A stretch of DNA of 20,780 bases from Chara braunii. Lineage: Eukaryota; Streptophyta; Charophyceae; Charales; Characeae. Shown one piece after another: positions 9,672 through 17,792 of this stretch. The stretch lies in assembly GCA_003427395.1 (NCBI GenBank), contig BFEA01000311.1, positions 1,366,234 through 1,387,013 of the forward strand. Reading direction: 5' to 3'. The position numbers were made by a program, and so were the translations under genes. Position 1 is the first letter of the stretch; every line of letters starts with the position of its first letter. Below the pieces are notes generated by a model, which was not told the DNA's origin, did no database searches, and was given only the letters and a program-made list of their open reading frames with translations.

Positions 9672-11776
9672 CTAACAATATGGTTCAAATGGAACCTCGA
9701 ACACATAAATTCCCCTGATGAAATGAAACCTCTTTATAAAGATATGATTCGGCGCTTCCGACTTGATAAGACAAGCAAAAAATGGATTTTGCGTCGCTGT
9801 TCAGCAAACACGATTGGTCAAATGCACACCATCCACCCTAATGCAGGTGATACCTTCTACCTCATAATGCTTCTTCAATCACCGCATTCTCGTGACGTAA
9901 CGTCGTTCGCTGAACTTCGAACTATCAACATTGAACTTCACCAATCATTCCAATCAGCATGCCGTGCACTCGGCCTCCTCAATGATAAAAAACAATTTGA
10001 TGATGTGTTGCGCGATGCTATACTCACAACATCTCCATCGATGATCCGTGACCTTTACGTTCACATTGTCTTATATTGCGCACCCGCTGATCCTAAAAAA
10101 TTGCTTGAAACACACTGGGAACAAATGACTGATGATTTTCATAGAAACCTTTTCGCCGCCAATGCTCCCCTTCCCACCGTAAAAACTATACTTCTTATCG
10201 ACATAGAGAACCGTCTTCAAAAAAAAGGTGAACAACTTCAAGACGTTGGTCTTACTCCGCCTTCTGCTGCCGAACGAAACGAAGCCAATCACCTTGTCGA
10301 ACAACCTCATGAACAACATATTCCTCAATTAATTCACGATGAAATTTCCTACGATAAACAAACTTTACAAAACATACTGCCTACAAATCTACCGCTGCTG
10401 CGACCATCCCAACATGCAATCTTCTAAAGCATTACTATTGCAGCCCTACATAATGAACCGCTTTGTCTTTTCATTGATGCACCAGCAGACACAGGCAAAA
10501 CTTTCCGCTTTAACACAATCCTTGCGAATATTCGAAACCAGGATCATGTTGCGCTCGCTGTTGCATCTAGCGGCATTGCAGCAACTCTCTTACACGGAGG
10601 ACGCACATTCCATTCACGCTTCAAAGCCCCTCTCGCTCCAACTGCTACATCTACATTAGATATTCCGAAACAATCCACACTTGCTGATCTCATTCGAATG
10701 ACTGTTGTTATTCTTTGGGATGAAGCACCAATGATACATAGATTTCATAGTGAAGCACTGGACCGCACACTCCAAGACATTTGCTCCTCAAATTTGCCTT
10801 TCGGTGGCAAAATACTTATTCTTGGAGGCGACTTCCGTCAAATACTTCCCGTCATCACAAAAGGCACACGTCCACAAACAATCGACGCGTGTATTAAATC
10901 ATTTGCATTGTGGCAATATTTTGATACCATGCACCTCTCCGAAAACATGCGTGTCCTCACCCAAATCAACACCACAGAAGTTCATGCATATGCTCAATGG
11001 TTGTTGGCGCTCGGAGATGGCGAATTGCCCCCCCCCCCAATGCTAAGGTACCCACAATTGAACTCCCTCCTCATCTATGCCTCCCTGAAATAACTCAACA
11101 ACTTATCGCATGGACATTCCCGCAACTCCAAACTAACTTAAAAAACCCGCAATCGCTCGCTGAGCGCTTAATCTTATCACCTAAAAACAAAAACGCTGTT
11201 GCACTTAATTCTATTATACTTTACCAATTCCCAGAACCTTTTATTACTGCCCTTAACTCTGATTCACTCTTTCCTAATTAACAGTACCCCGATGTCCTAT
11301 TGATGCACTCAATTCAATTGATATTCCATCTCTCCCTCCTCATATTCTCCGCATAAAAAAAATGCACCTGTTATACTTTTGCGAAACATCGCAATGAGAA
11401 ATGGACTATGTAACGGAACACGACTCATCGTCGACTTCATTACTAACAACCGACTCTATACGCGCGAATTCTCCCGTCCCTCCAACCAGTCCTCCTCCCA
11501 CGTATTCTTCTCACAATTACAGACCAAACAAGTCCCTTCCCTTGACAACGCCGACAGTTCCCTATTCGACCTGCCTTTGCAAGTACTATAAACAAATCTC
11601 AAGGACAATCCATTAAACATGCAGGCGTAGATCTCCAACAACAATGCTTTGCGCATGGACAACTATATGTGGCTGCATCGAGGGTTGGCGATCCTGCTCA
11701 TATCCGTTTTATCGTGCCTGCCACAAATAACCAGACAGTGAACATTGTATACCTGAGACTCCGATGTTTGCAATGA
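9672..11776 (+). other. Helitron linker and PIF1-like helicase domain
   Basis: A stop at 9669 precedes LTIWFKWN and the linker with FYLIMLL and SFAELRTIN. The helicase then begins around 10395. Walker A is APADTGKTF at 10479-10505, where the family normally has GPGGTGKTF, so two glycines are changed. Walker B is ILWDEAPM (10710-10733). Motif III is GGDFRQILPV (10824-10853), followed by LSENMRV. After the C-run frameshift come LILSPKN and VALNSIIL. NGLCNGTRLIV lies at about 11399-11431, INKSQGQS at about 11588-11611, and FAHGQLYVAASRV near the C-terminus. The order and spacing match SF1B PIF1-type helicases of Helitrons. Confidence 0.88.
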
Positions 11777-12690
11777 AACTCTTATGCTTGGGCCGCCAGT
11801 TTCCCCGCGCTTCATAAATTGGCAGTCTGGGACGTGACACCGTGAAGAGCGAGGACCTTTGAATCGGTATGCCTATGTCATTAAGGAGACCAGCGGAGAC
11901 TTATAAAGCCAAAACTGCAACGACTTTGGCGCATTTTTCCCCTAAGAATGGTGCAAAAAAAAATAAAAAAAATTGATGGGCAGACTATGTGCTGACTTTC
12001 CAGAAAAAATGAACAAGAAAAGAAAGATGCACGGAATATGAGCGAGAGTGATAAACCGAAAACCGAGTTGCAAAATCACGAAGTAGTCCAGATAGTCACA
12101 TACCAAGCAGAGAGCACAAAGCACCAAGATACCATCCGAATAAGAGAGAGACAATGAACTCGAGTGCCAATACCAACGCTCTCTGGTCACACCAACACTG
12201 TATCCAATGTGGCTCATTCCCGATTCAGGAAACTGAACCGAAGTACTGATCCAGTTTAGGTAAGTACAAACCCGATTAGGTCCAAGTAACTGAACCGAAC
12301 CATTAATTTGCAAACCTGATTGTGTGGTTCTGCCACCAGTTGCTCACAACACCAGTTCACTTGAAGCTAAATTTCACGTGTACCAGTTTATGCGGTGAGG
12401 CTGTGATGCTTTGGGCCTAGCCTGGAAGGCCACTGAATTTCTCAAAAAGAAGAGTTTGAGGCTCACGAGGCTTGGGAGATAGCTTCGTCATCTTAGGCTC
12501 ACGTGAAATGGTGAGCAAGTCCAACCAGCACCTGAATTTCACCAGATTTCCACCATGGCCCCAGGCAACTGGAGAACCTGTTTTCAGCCTCCCCCAAAAT
12601 TTAGGAGGCCGAATGCCGTAGATAAAATGAATCGGCGGTGGACGGCCTCCGAAAGAGGCCTGCGGGCAAATAGTTGGCATGTACTGGTGC
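11777..12690. other. Helitron 3' flank, no gene recognised
   Basis: The 3' end of the Helitron should lie somewhere here, but I found no clear terminal hairpin followed by CTRR. The minus-strand open frame 11942-12313 is hydrophobic but unrecognised. A short GGCCTC/GAGGCC hairpin lies at about 12644-12660. Confidence 0.35.
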
Positions 12691-12707
12691 TTTAAATCTA
12701 ACAAATT

Positions 12708-12812
12708 TTCTGGATCTCGCCAACTTCGTTGATCTAACCAGTTTCCTGGATCCAGTCAGATTTCGGTTTACGTACAAAACCTAACGAGTGCTCTGGATCC
12801 GACCAGTTTTCT
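12708..12812. repeat. Degenerate CTGGATCC/CCAGTTT repeat
   Basis: Words CTGGATC, ATCTAACCAGTTTCC, GGATCCAGTCAG and GGATCCGACCAGTTTTC recur with a loose period. The same words reappear at about 13470-13498 in front of the 82-bp repeat, suggesting both belong to one decayed repeat array. Confidence 0.5.
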
Positions 12813-13155
12813 ACTTCTAATCCTCTTCCTTTCTCTCTTTTTTTTGTTTTGTTTTTTTCCTTCCGAGCCTCTTTTTGCCGAGGTGGAAAAGAACTGCGTG
12901 CAAGGCTATGCCGAAGCCCCAGTGTGACTTTTTCTTTTCTGTTTTGGCTGGCGGCGCCAGCTGGTCTGGTCCAGTGGCTCTAGACTTCTTATCAATATGA
13001 GGTGATCGTAACACTGTATATAACGTGCGTGTTTTTGGTAATCTAAGAGCTCGTGTCTTTCTCTGAATTTCAAAAGATTTGATAACGATCGCTATTTTTG
13101 CAGTCATTTGTTCAAGTGTGTGTTTGATCGAGAGCTTATTATATGACACGAAGTG

Positions 13156-13230
13156 TTACCTATCTACTTCTCCGAACACAATATCCTGAGTACCTATGAT
13201 AGTAACCACATCTGCGAGCATGTGATGTTT
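13156..13230 (-). pseudogene. nad7: Fragment of mitochondrial nad7 3' end (NADH dehydrogenase subunit 7)
   Basis: The minus strand encodes KHHMLA followed by [18 protein letters not shown] and a TAA stop (13158-13156). This is the conserved C-terminus of the 49-kDa subunit of respiratory complex I, a mitochondrial gene in land plants. Only the last 24 codons are recognisable. Upstream codons diverge at once and no further nad7 sequence was found nearby. A short organelle-DNA insertion (NUMT) fits best. The KHH and Thr residues agree better with plant mitochondrial nad7 than with nuclear NDUFS2-type genes of animals, though that comparison is from memory. It cannot act as a gene. Confidence 0.75.
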
Positions 13231-13500
13231 CCGAAGAATGTGGTACACGTTTTATCGCATTCTTAGAAGGGTTCGAGTGCCTGTGAAAGGTTACCGGTGG
13301 TTAAAAAAAGGCAACGGTCATGAGATATCATGTTCAAATCGACCGGCCCAAGACAAATGCAGAGTTATATATACTCATCCGAGTTGATTGGGATTCACTG
13401 CGGTCTGCATTTCAACAGTTCATGTGTCGGCCAACCGAGCTAGGCCCATTGGTGATCCAACTACTTTTCCAACTATTTTGATCCAGTCTCCTGGATCTCC

Positions 13501-13860
13501 GCACATCTGAACCTGGACTCAACCAGGTTTGTACCTCGTCTAACACATTCGCACCTGGTCCAGTTTCCTGTGTCATCACACCGCACATCTGAACCTGGAC
13601 TCAACCAGGTTTGCACTTCGTCTAACACATTTGCACCTGGTCCAGTTTCCAGCGTCATCATGTAATCTTCTCCAACCTCGATTGGGCCCATGAGCCTGGT
13701 CCTGTCTCTTATACACATCTAGATGTGTATAAGAGACCAGTGTCATCACGCCGCACATCTGAACCTGGACTCAACCAGGTTTGCACCTCGTCTAACACAT
13801 TTGCACCTGGTCCAGTTTCCAGCATCATCACGTAATCTAATCCAACGTCGATCAGTCCAT
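13501..13860. repeat. Three copies of an ~82-110-bp repeat containing a hairpin
   Basis: Copies begin GCACATCTGAACCTGG at 13501, 13583 and 13753. Copy 1 and copy 2 are directly adjacent at an 82-bp period. Copies 2 and 3 stay similar for about 110 bases, ending in GGGCCCA-type sequence, and are separated by the adaptor sequence at 13702-13737. Each copy has a 7-bp hairpin, AACCTGG-ACTCAA-CCAGGTT. The similarity of copies 2 and 3, and the adaptor between them, mean the third copy may be an assembly artefact. Confidence 0.85.
13702..13737. other. Tn5 mosaic-end dimer: sequencing-library junction adaptor in the assembly
   Basis: CTGTCTCTTATACACATCT at 13702-13720 is the exact 19-bp Tn5 mosaic end. 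It is followed at once by its inverted partner AGATGTGTATAAGAGAC (17 of 19 bases, then CAG in place of AG). Two mosaic ends head to head are the junction adaptor of transposase-based mate-pair libraries. The flanks show no 9-bp duplication. Translations across it give the peptides MCIRD and THLDVYKRQ, well known as adaptor contamination in protein databases. All open frames covering it (13473-13718, 13576-13758, 13723-13911) are therefore artefacts. Confidence 0.96.
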
Positions 13861-14582
13861 GGGCCCACAGCCCATTTCTTTTTTCTCGTTCTTTTCCTTA
13901 TTGGTCCATAGACATTACTCATGCCACAAAGGGGCAATACACTCCACACAACTGCAAACTTGAACAGCTCCTGACACTCCCAAAGTGCTGCCACAGGTTA
14001 AGCCTATCCGACCATTCGCAATACCCGCTACAATACATGGAGTGTAGGGAGGGCCTGCTCTGCTTTTTTTTTTTTGCCTTTGTATGTTGCAAGGGGAGGA
14101 CCTTACACTGTATGCCACGCCTGCAGCGGTTACCAAACGTCAACTGTGACAGAGACGCTGAGCCAAGGTTGGACCCCACACAAGCTGAGGGGATATACAC
14201 TCAGGCTCTGTGCAGCAGCAGGCGTGAATGGCTGGCTGTCACAGGCTATGACGGAGTCATGCACTGACATCCACTACAGCCTTCGCCTGAACAGAAGGTC
14301 ATTATGCCTGCATCTGGCCGGAAAGTTGCTCCGAATACAGATATAATTACCATGGCTTCTATTAGGGGGAACACGGTAGGCTGAAATTGTACCTCTGTAG
14401 CAGACTACAGCTCTGTCAACACCATTGCTTTTTTTCTTTTCTTTTCTTTTTTTGCCCCCCGTCTTGTTATTTATTGTCACCACCTGCATATGTTAGGATA
14501 GGGTAATTTACGCACCTGCTGCCTTCCCTGGATGTGGTCGCCATCTCTCAGGGTGTACTCACACTAGCACTATCTTAAGTTT
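13861..14582. other. Intergenic stretch, nothing recognised
   Basis: Open frames on both strands overlap one another without motifs. The word TGCATCTGGCCG near 14310 recurs near 14728 and, slightly altered, near 16163, so part of this stretch probably belongs to dispersed non-coding elements. Confidence 0.35.
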
Positions 14583-14695
14583 CCACTACTCTCGACATGC
14601 ACAAAAGACAAAAAAACATCGCGGTGTATCTTCCAAGTTTTAATGGGAGATTCATTCTCATTTTGCACATTTCGAGAGTAGTGGAGCGAGGCCCT
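14583..14695 (-). mobile_element. MITE-like element, GGGCCTCGC family, copy A
   Basis: Inverted repeats of 24 bases, 14583-14606 (CCACTACTCTCGACATGCAC...) and 14661-14684, match at 21 positions. The right side continues into AGCGAGGCCCT, the family end; the matching outer left end is missing. On the minus strand the interior contains TGTGCAAAATGAGAATGAA, shared with copies at 16365, 19084 and 19261. It has no coding capacity and was presumably mobilised by a transposase encoded elsewhere. Confidence 0.7.
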
Positions 14696-14842
14696 TTACC
14701 TGACTGCATTTACGGTCGCACCTGGATGCATCTGGCCGCAATTCCGCCCCAAAATAGGTGAAAGGAGTCCCGATGTGAGAATGCCCTCAGGCTCCCTCTA
14801 ATGTGTTTTATTACAAACTGCAAGATGTAATCATCAACAAAA

Positions 14843-14875
14843 AAGAAGAAGAAGAAGAAGAAGAAGAAGAAGAAG

Positions 14876-14905
<30 letters not shown>
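14843..14905. repeat. (GAA)~21 microsatellite
   Basis: Uninterrupted AAG/GAA trinucleotide run of about 62 bases. The poly-Phe minus-strand frame (14710-15000) arises from it. Confidence 0.95.
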
Positions 14906-14908
<3 letters not shown>

Positions 14909-15347
14909 TCACCATAAAAGAAGAAAAGAAAAAAAGTGATCACCATCAAATTTTCCAACAAGATAAATGAACAAACTACTGCCGTCTTCCCCTGAAACAC
15001 AATGCACCATCTTCATGCATGTAAACAAGCTATCTTTCAGGTCCGGTACAGTCATAATGAGGGCGCTTTGCATTCGGGGCAAGAGGGTTACCGTAGTATT
15101 GTCATTTCCCTCCTCCCCTTGGCTGAGGCTCTGCAACGCCTACGACTACCAGAGAAACTTGGCTGAAACCAAATCCCTGAGGAGATGTTCAAACTAGGAC
15201 TTTTCTGACTGATTTCTGGATGTAATTGCAGACCGATACATCCATGTCGGGCCGCAATTGCGCCCAGATACATCTTGCAAAGTCCTTGTGTGCGAATACG
15301 CTGATACTTCTGATGTGCCATGCTCCTGCTCCGCTTTCCCGGTACTG
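14906..15347. other. Intergenic stretch with a small imperfect palindrome
   Basis: A GGCCGCAATTGCGCCC palindrome-like core flanked by GATACATC words lies at about 15236-15275. It resembles the CATCTGGCCGCAATT sequence near 14728. No gene is supported. Confidence 0.35.
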
Positions 15348-15442
15348 AGGGCCTCGCTCCACTGCAGAACAATCTAAACGTACCAGGTCCTGGAGCAGGA
15401 CCAAATATGTGTAGAGCATTGAGCAGCGGAGAGCGAGGCCCT
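15348..15442. mobile_element. MITE-like element, GGGCCTCGC family, copy B (short)
   Basis: Perfect 11-bp terminal inverted repeats, AGGGCCTCGCT at 15348-15358 and AGCGAGGCCCT at 15432-15442, bound a 95-bp unit. Its interior differs from the other copies, so it may be an internal-deletion derivative or a different subfamily. Flanking bases do not give a clear target-site duplication. Confidence 0.6.
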
Positions 15443-15963
15443 AAACGACCGCCAATAGCCACAGCTGCATTATAGAACAGTGAGCAGATGGAGAGTGGAA
15501 ACAGAATGCCGATAAGTGCTGTTAAAAAAGAAAAAAAAAGAAAAGAAAAGAACGCCGATAAGTGAAATACCAGTGAATGTCCCTATAAGAGAGATGCTGC
15601 CCCCTCCCCTTTCCCCCTACGCAATCACACATAGCCCGACTTTCATTGGATTCTATTCTACCGACAACAGAAAAAATAAGTGTTTTCTGTGATTTCAGTG
15701 AGCACAAGCAGAGGCTTTTATACACTGCCGATCGGGAGCTGGCGAGGTTTATGATTTGCCTTTGACTTGCAATTTCTTCAAGGGCCACAATCCCAACCAG
15801 ACCGCGACGGGAAACCTTTCCAACCATCCTCTCCCCCTCAAACCACCAGTACGTTTGCCAGCCATTTTTTGAGAGTCGCGGTGTGCATGGGACTCATGGT
15901 ACTCTCCAGAAGAACCAGCCATTTTTTCTGAGCCGCGGTGTACGTGCAAGGCCCTCGCTGGAA
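15443..15963. other. Intergenic stretch, nothing recognised
   Basis: Overlapping open frames on the minus strand (15522-15827, 15749-16096) have no recognised motifs, and the second runs into the foldback region. An isolated GGCCCTCGCTGG at about 15953-15964 resembles the MITE family end and may be a solo terminus. Confidence 0.35.
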
Positions 15964-16071
15964 GTACCGGGGCGCCGTTTTGCTGGATATCCATCCACTG
16001 GCAGGCAAAACGGGTTGCATGCAAGTCTCTTTTTGCCTGGATGGATATCCAGCAAAACAGCGACCCGGTAC
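15964..16071. mobile_element. Foldback with 34-bp arms
   Basis: GTACCGGGGCGCCGTTTTGC and the bases following it to 15997 are inverted at 16038-16071 with only three differences; the arms meet in TGGATATCCATCCA. The 40-base spacer has its own partial pairing (TGGCAGGCAAAA near 15999 and TTTTGCCTGG). There is no coding capacity. It abuts the larger foldback starting at 16077. Confidence 0.8.
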
Positions 16072-16076
16072 TTTCA

Positions 16077-16353
16077 GCTGAGAAAAATTCAAACATGCGT
16101 TTGCGTGCTGACGAGACACCAGGGGCGTGCTCCCATTAGCAAAGAGGATCGGATCAAATGCCTGCATCTGGACGTGTTTGTAGAGAGGTGCAGGAAATCG
16201 AGATTGAACTGCTTTTCTGCATCTCTGCATAAAACATATCCAGATTCAGGCATTCGATCCGATCCTCTTTGCTAGTGGGACCTCGGCCCAGGAGTACTAA
16301 GTCTTCCCGAAAGCTGCGGCAGCACGCAAACACATGTTTGAATTTTTCTCAGC
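16077..16353. mobile_element. Larger nested foldback element
   Basis: Outer arms 16077-16110 and 16320-16353 (GCTGAGAAAAATTCAAACAT... and its complement) differ at one position in 34. Inner arms 16132-16172 and 16239-16279 (CCCATTAGCAAAGAGGATCG... and its complement) differ at three in 41. Weaker pairing continues to a centre near 16205. Just outside, AGCGACCCGGTACTTTCAGC on the left and GGGATACTTGGGGCCTCGCT on the right resemble each other in inverted orientation, linking this element to the GGGCCTCGC family. Open frames across it (15838-16230, 15883-16275) are by-products. Confidence 0.8.
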
Positions 16354-16364
16354 TGGGATACTTG

Positions 16365-16491
16365 GGGCCTCGCTGGTGGTTTGAATTCTCAGCTGGCGCA
16401 AACGACAAACAATATGGCGGTGTATCTTTCCATGTTCTAGTGGAAGATTCATTCTCATTTTGTGCATTTGGAGAGCAGTGCAGCGAGGCCC
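16365..16491 (-). mobile_element. MITE-like element, GGGCCTCGC family, copy C
   Basis: A 127-bp unit bounded by perfect 11-bp inverted ends GGGCCTCGCTG (16365-16375) and CAGCGAGGCCC (16481-16491). Its minus strand has CACAAAATGAGAATGAATCTTCC, and the plus strand has GCGGTGTATCTTTCCA, both nearly matching copy A. Flanks ATACTTG (left) and ATACTGG (right) look alike, a possible imperfect target duplication. Confidence 0.75.
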
Positions 16492-17390
16492 ATACTGGTG
16501 GTTTAACCTTGGTTTCCTCCAGGTGTCTGTCACCTCTTATTCTTCTTACCAACAGTGGCATGTGGGGACCACTCAGCCACCAAGCAGGTGTGCTGGCCCA
16601 GGGAACTTGAGATTGCACAATAATGCCCTTAAAAAGGTTTTTTGGAATGTCCCTTGGTACTGCTATCGTCCATGTGCAGGCCATGCACCTGATCAGACGT
16701 TGCATTCAACTACATAGTACATTTCAACAGGGACATTTTCGCAATGTCAAGTTCTCTGAGCAGCAGTTTGGATATATCATTTGTTTTTTGAATTTTTTCA
16801 GTTCCATAAATAAACAGAAAGGTAATCTGTCATATTTTGGGAGGATCTCACCTGAATCGACCACTGTAGCTGTAATTGCCGTAATACCACATGCATTGGG
16901 AGCGATGGTCATATATAGTCTCCGGTGTCTCCATTCTATTCAGAGTCCAAACATGCCACATGTCACCAGCACAGCAGCATTTGTTCCGCTCCGGTTCATC
17001 CTTTCACCAGATTTACACCAGCTTGGCGACAGCTTTGGAACAGCCTCCATCGTGCTTTTCGTCGGCTGACTCGGCTCCCGTTCAGCTTTGGAAAAGGCCC
17101 GGTTCAGTTCAAGGCTCAGTCCTGGCTTGGTTCGGCGAACACTAAGGCCTCACTTCAGTCTCAGGCTGGGCATTTGTTCAGCTTCGTTTCATTCTCACAC
17201 CAGCTTTGCACCAACTTCGCACAAGGTTCCCTCAGTTCTTCCTGAATGTCTCTTGTCGTCAACATCCATGAACAATTCGGAGAGCGTGCGTGTCTAAAGG
17301 TGTGCACACGGCCCACCCCTGTGCCCCGAGTCCTTCTGAGCTGGCCAGCCCTGCACCCTGTTTATCCTCGCGTGCAGCGAGCCTTACACC
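16492..17390. other. Intergenic stretch, nothing recognised
   Basis: About 900 bases with several overlapping plus-strand open frames (16460-16717, 16623-17069, 16925-17245). None shows a recognised domain or consistent codon signal. Splice-like words occur (TTTTTTCAG near 16795, AAAGGTAAT near 16820) but define no coherent gene. Confidence 0.35.
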
Positions 17391-17395
17391 GACTG

Positions 17396-17788
17396 ATTGG
17401 CTGATCAGGAGGCATTTTTATGGACGGCCCCCGAAGTCCTCATGAATTATTTAACGTCGCAAACAGGACGACGATCACAGCCAATGGAAGGTCCCCGCCG
17501 GTACTTATTTATAGATGTCCGGTCTCGTCTTTCCCATAGGGCTGGCCTGCCCTTCAAAACCCCTCTACAGCGCAGCGAGCAGACAAAGGATAAAGCATCA
17601 AAGCATGCGTGCTCTACTCCCGGTGGGTTGGCATGGTAACGGTGACCCAATGCTTCGTCCAGGGCCCTTCAAATAGCTCCGCCCTCTCCTTCCAGATGCT
17701 CCACGTGAACATTGACGACTCTCAAGGTTGAGCGCACTCGACTCCTCGCATGAGAGGACTCTCAAGACAGAACACACATCCTCACGGT
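17396..17788 (+). promoter_or_regulatory. Possible promoter and first-exon-like segment
   Basis: ATTGG (inverted CCAAT) at 17396-17400, CCAAT at 17481-17485 and the TATA-like TATTTATAG at 17506-17514 lie in order. A CACGTG box follows at 17702-17707 and a good splice donor CACG/GTAAGA at 17783-17792. GGACTCTCAAG-type words repeat near 17716 and 17757. The set would suit a polymerase II promoter or a retrotransposon LTR, but no coding sequence downstream was recognised. Such motifs occur by chance, so confidence is low. Confidence 0.25.
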
Positions 17789-17792
17789 AAGA

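Larger units (their letters stand above)
7505..11776 (+). mobile_element. Decayed autonomous Helitron (coding span only)
   Basis: This span carries the full domain order of a plant-type Helitron transposase. True element ends could not be placed. Helitrons start with TC and end with CTRR preceded by a short hairpin, and create no target-site duplication; no convincing hairpin-plus-CTRR was found within the kilobase after 11776. No replication-protein-A-like or other accessory frame was recognised nearby. The element is inactive as shown because of stops and frameshifts. Confidence 0.85.
7505..11776 (+). pseudogene. Helitron Rep/helicase (RepHel) pseudogene
   Basis: An intact RepHel is a rolling-circle transposase: the Rep part nicks and joins DNA, the PIF1-like helicase unwinds it. 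The homologous protein can be read in three frames. Frame 1 covers 7505-8163, frame 0 covers about 8160-11038, frame 2 covers 11039 to about 11270, frame 1 covers about 11281-11357, frame 0 covers 11358 to about 11460, and frame 2 then runs to the stop at 11774-11776. In-frame stops lie at 7750, 8553, 8832, 8865, 8877, 9669, 10425 and 11543. Frameshifts fall near 8160, at the 11-C run 11028-11038, near 11270, at the 8-A run 11355-11362 and near 11460. The summed length of about 1,420 codons is close to a normal RepHel, so it has decayed by point changes and small indels rather than large deletions. No function is expected. Confidence 0.92.

Noticed and set aside
11942-12313. Minus-strand 123-codon hydrophobic frame
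   Set aside because: It has no recognised family, and its hydrophobic character arises from A-rich plus-strand sequence read in reverse.
11777-12420. Helitron 3' terminus, e.g. the CTAG near 12417
   Set aside because: No stable hairpin lies just upstream of that CTAG and no match to a known Helitron end was recognised, so the boundary was left open.
12501-13000. Direct-repeat region considered as CRISPR or satellite
   Set aside because: Words recur irregularly with no constant repeat/spacer architecture, and the genome context is eukaryotic.
13702-13737. A real bacterial Tn5 or other natural inverted-repeat insertion
   Set aside because: There is no transposon body between the two ends and no 9-bp target duplication. 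The exact 19-mer head-to-head dimer matches library junction adaptor.
13473-13994. Several open frames around the repeat and adaptor
   Set aside because: They run into the adaptor sequence (MCIRD, THLDVYKRQ) or only translate the 82-bp repeat.
14710-15000. Minus-strand frame with a long phenylalanine run
   Set aside because: Product of the GAA microsatellite.
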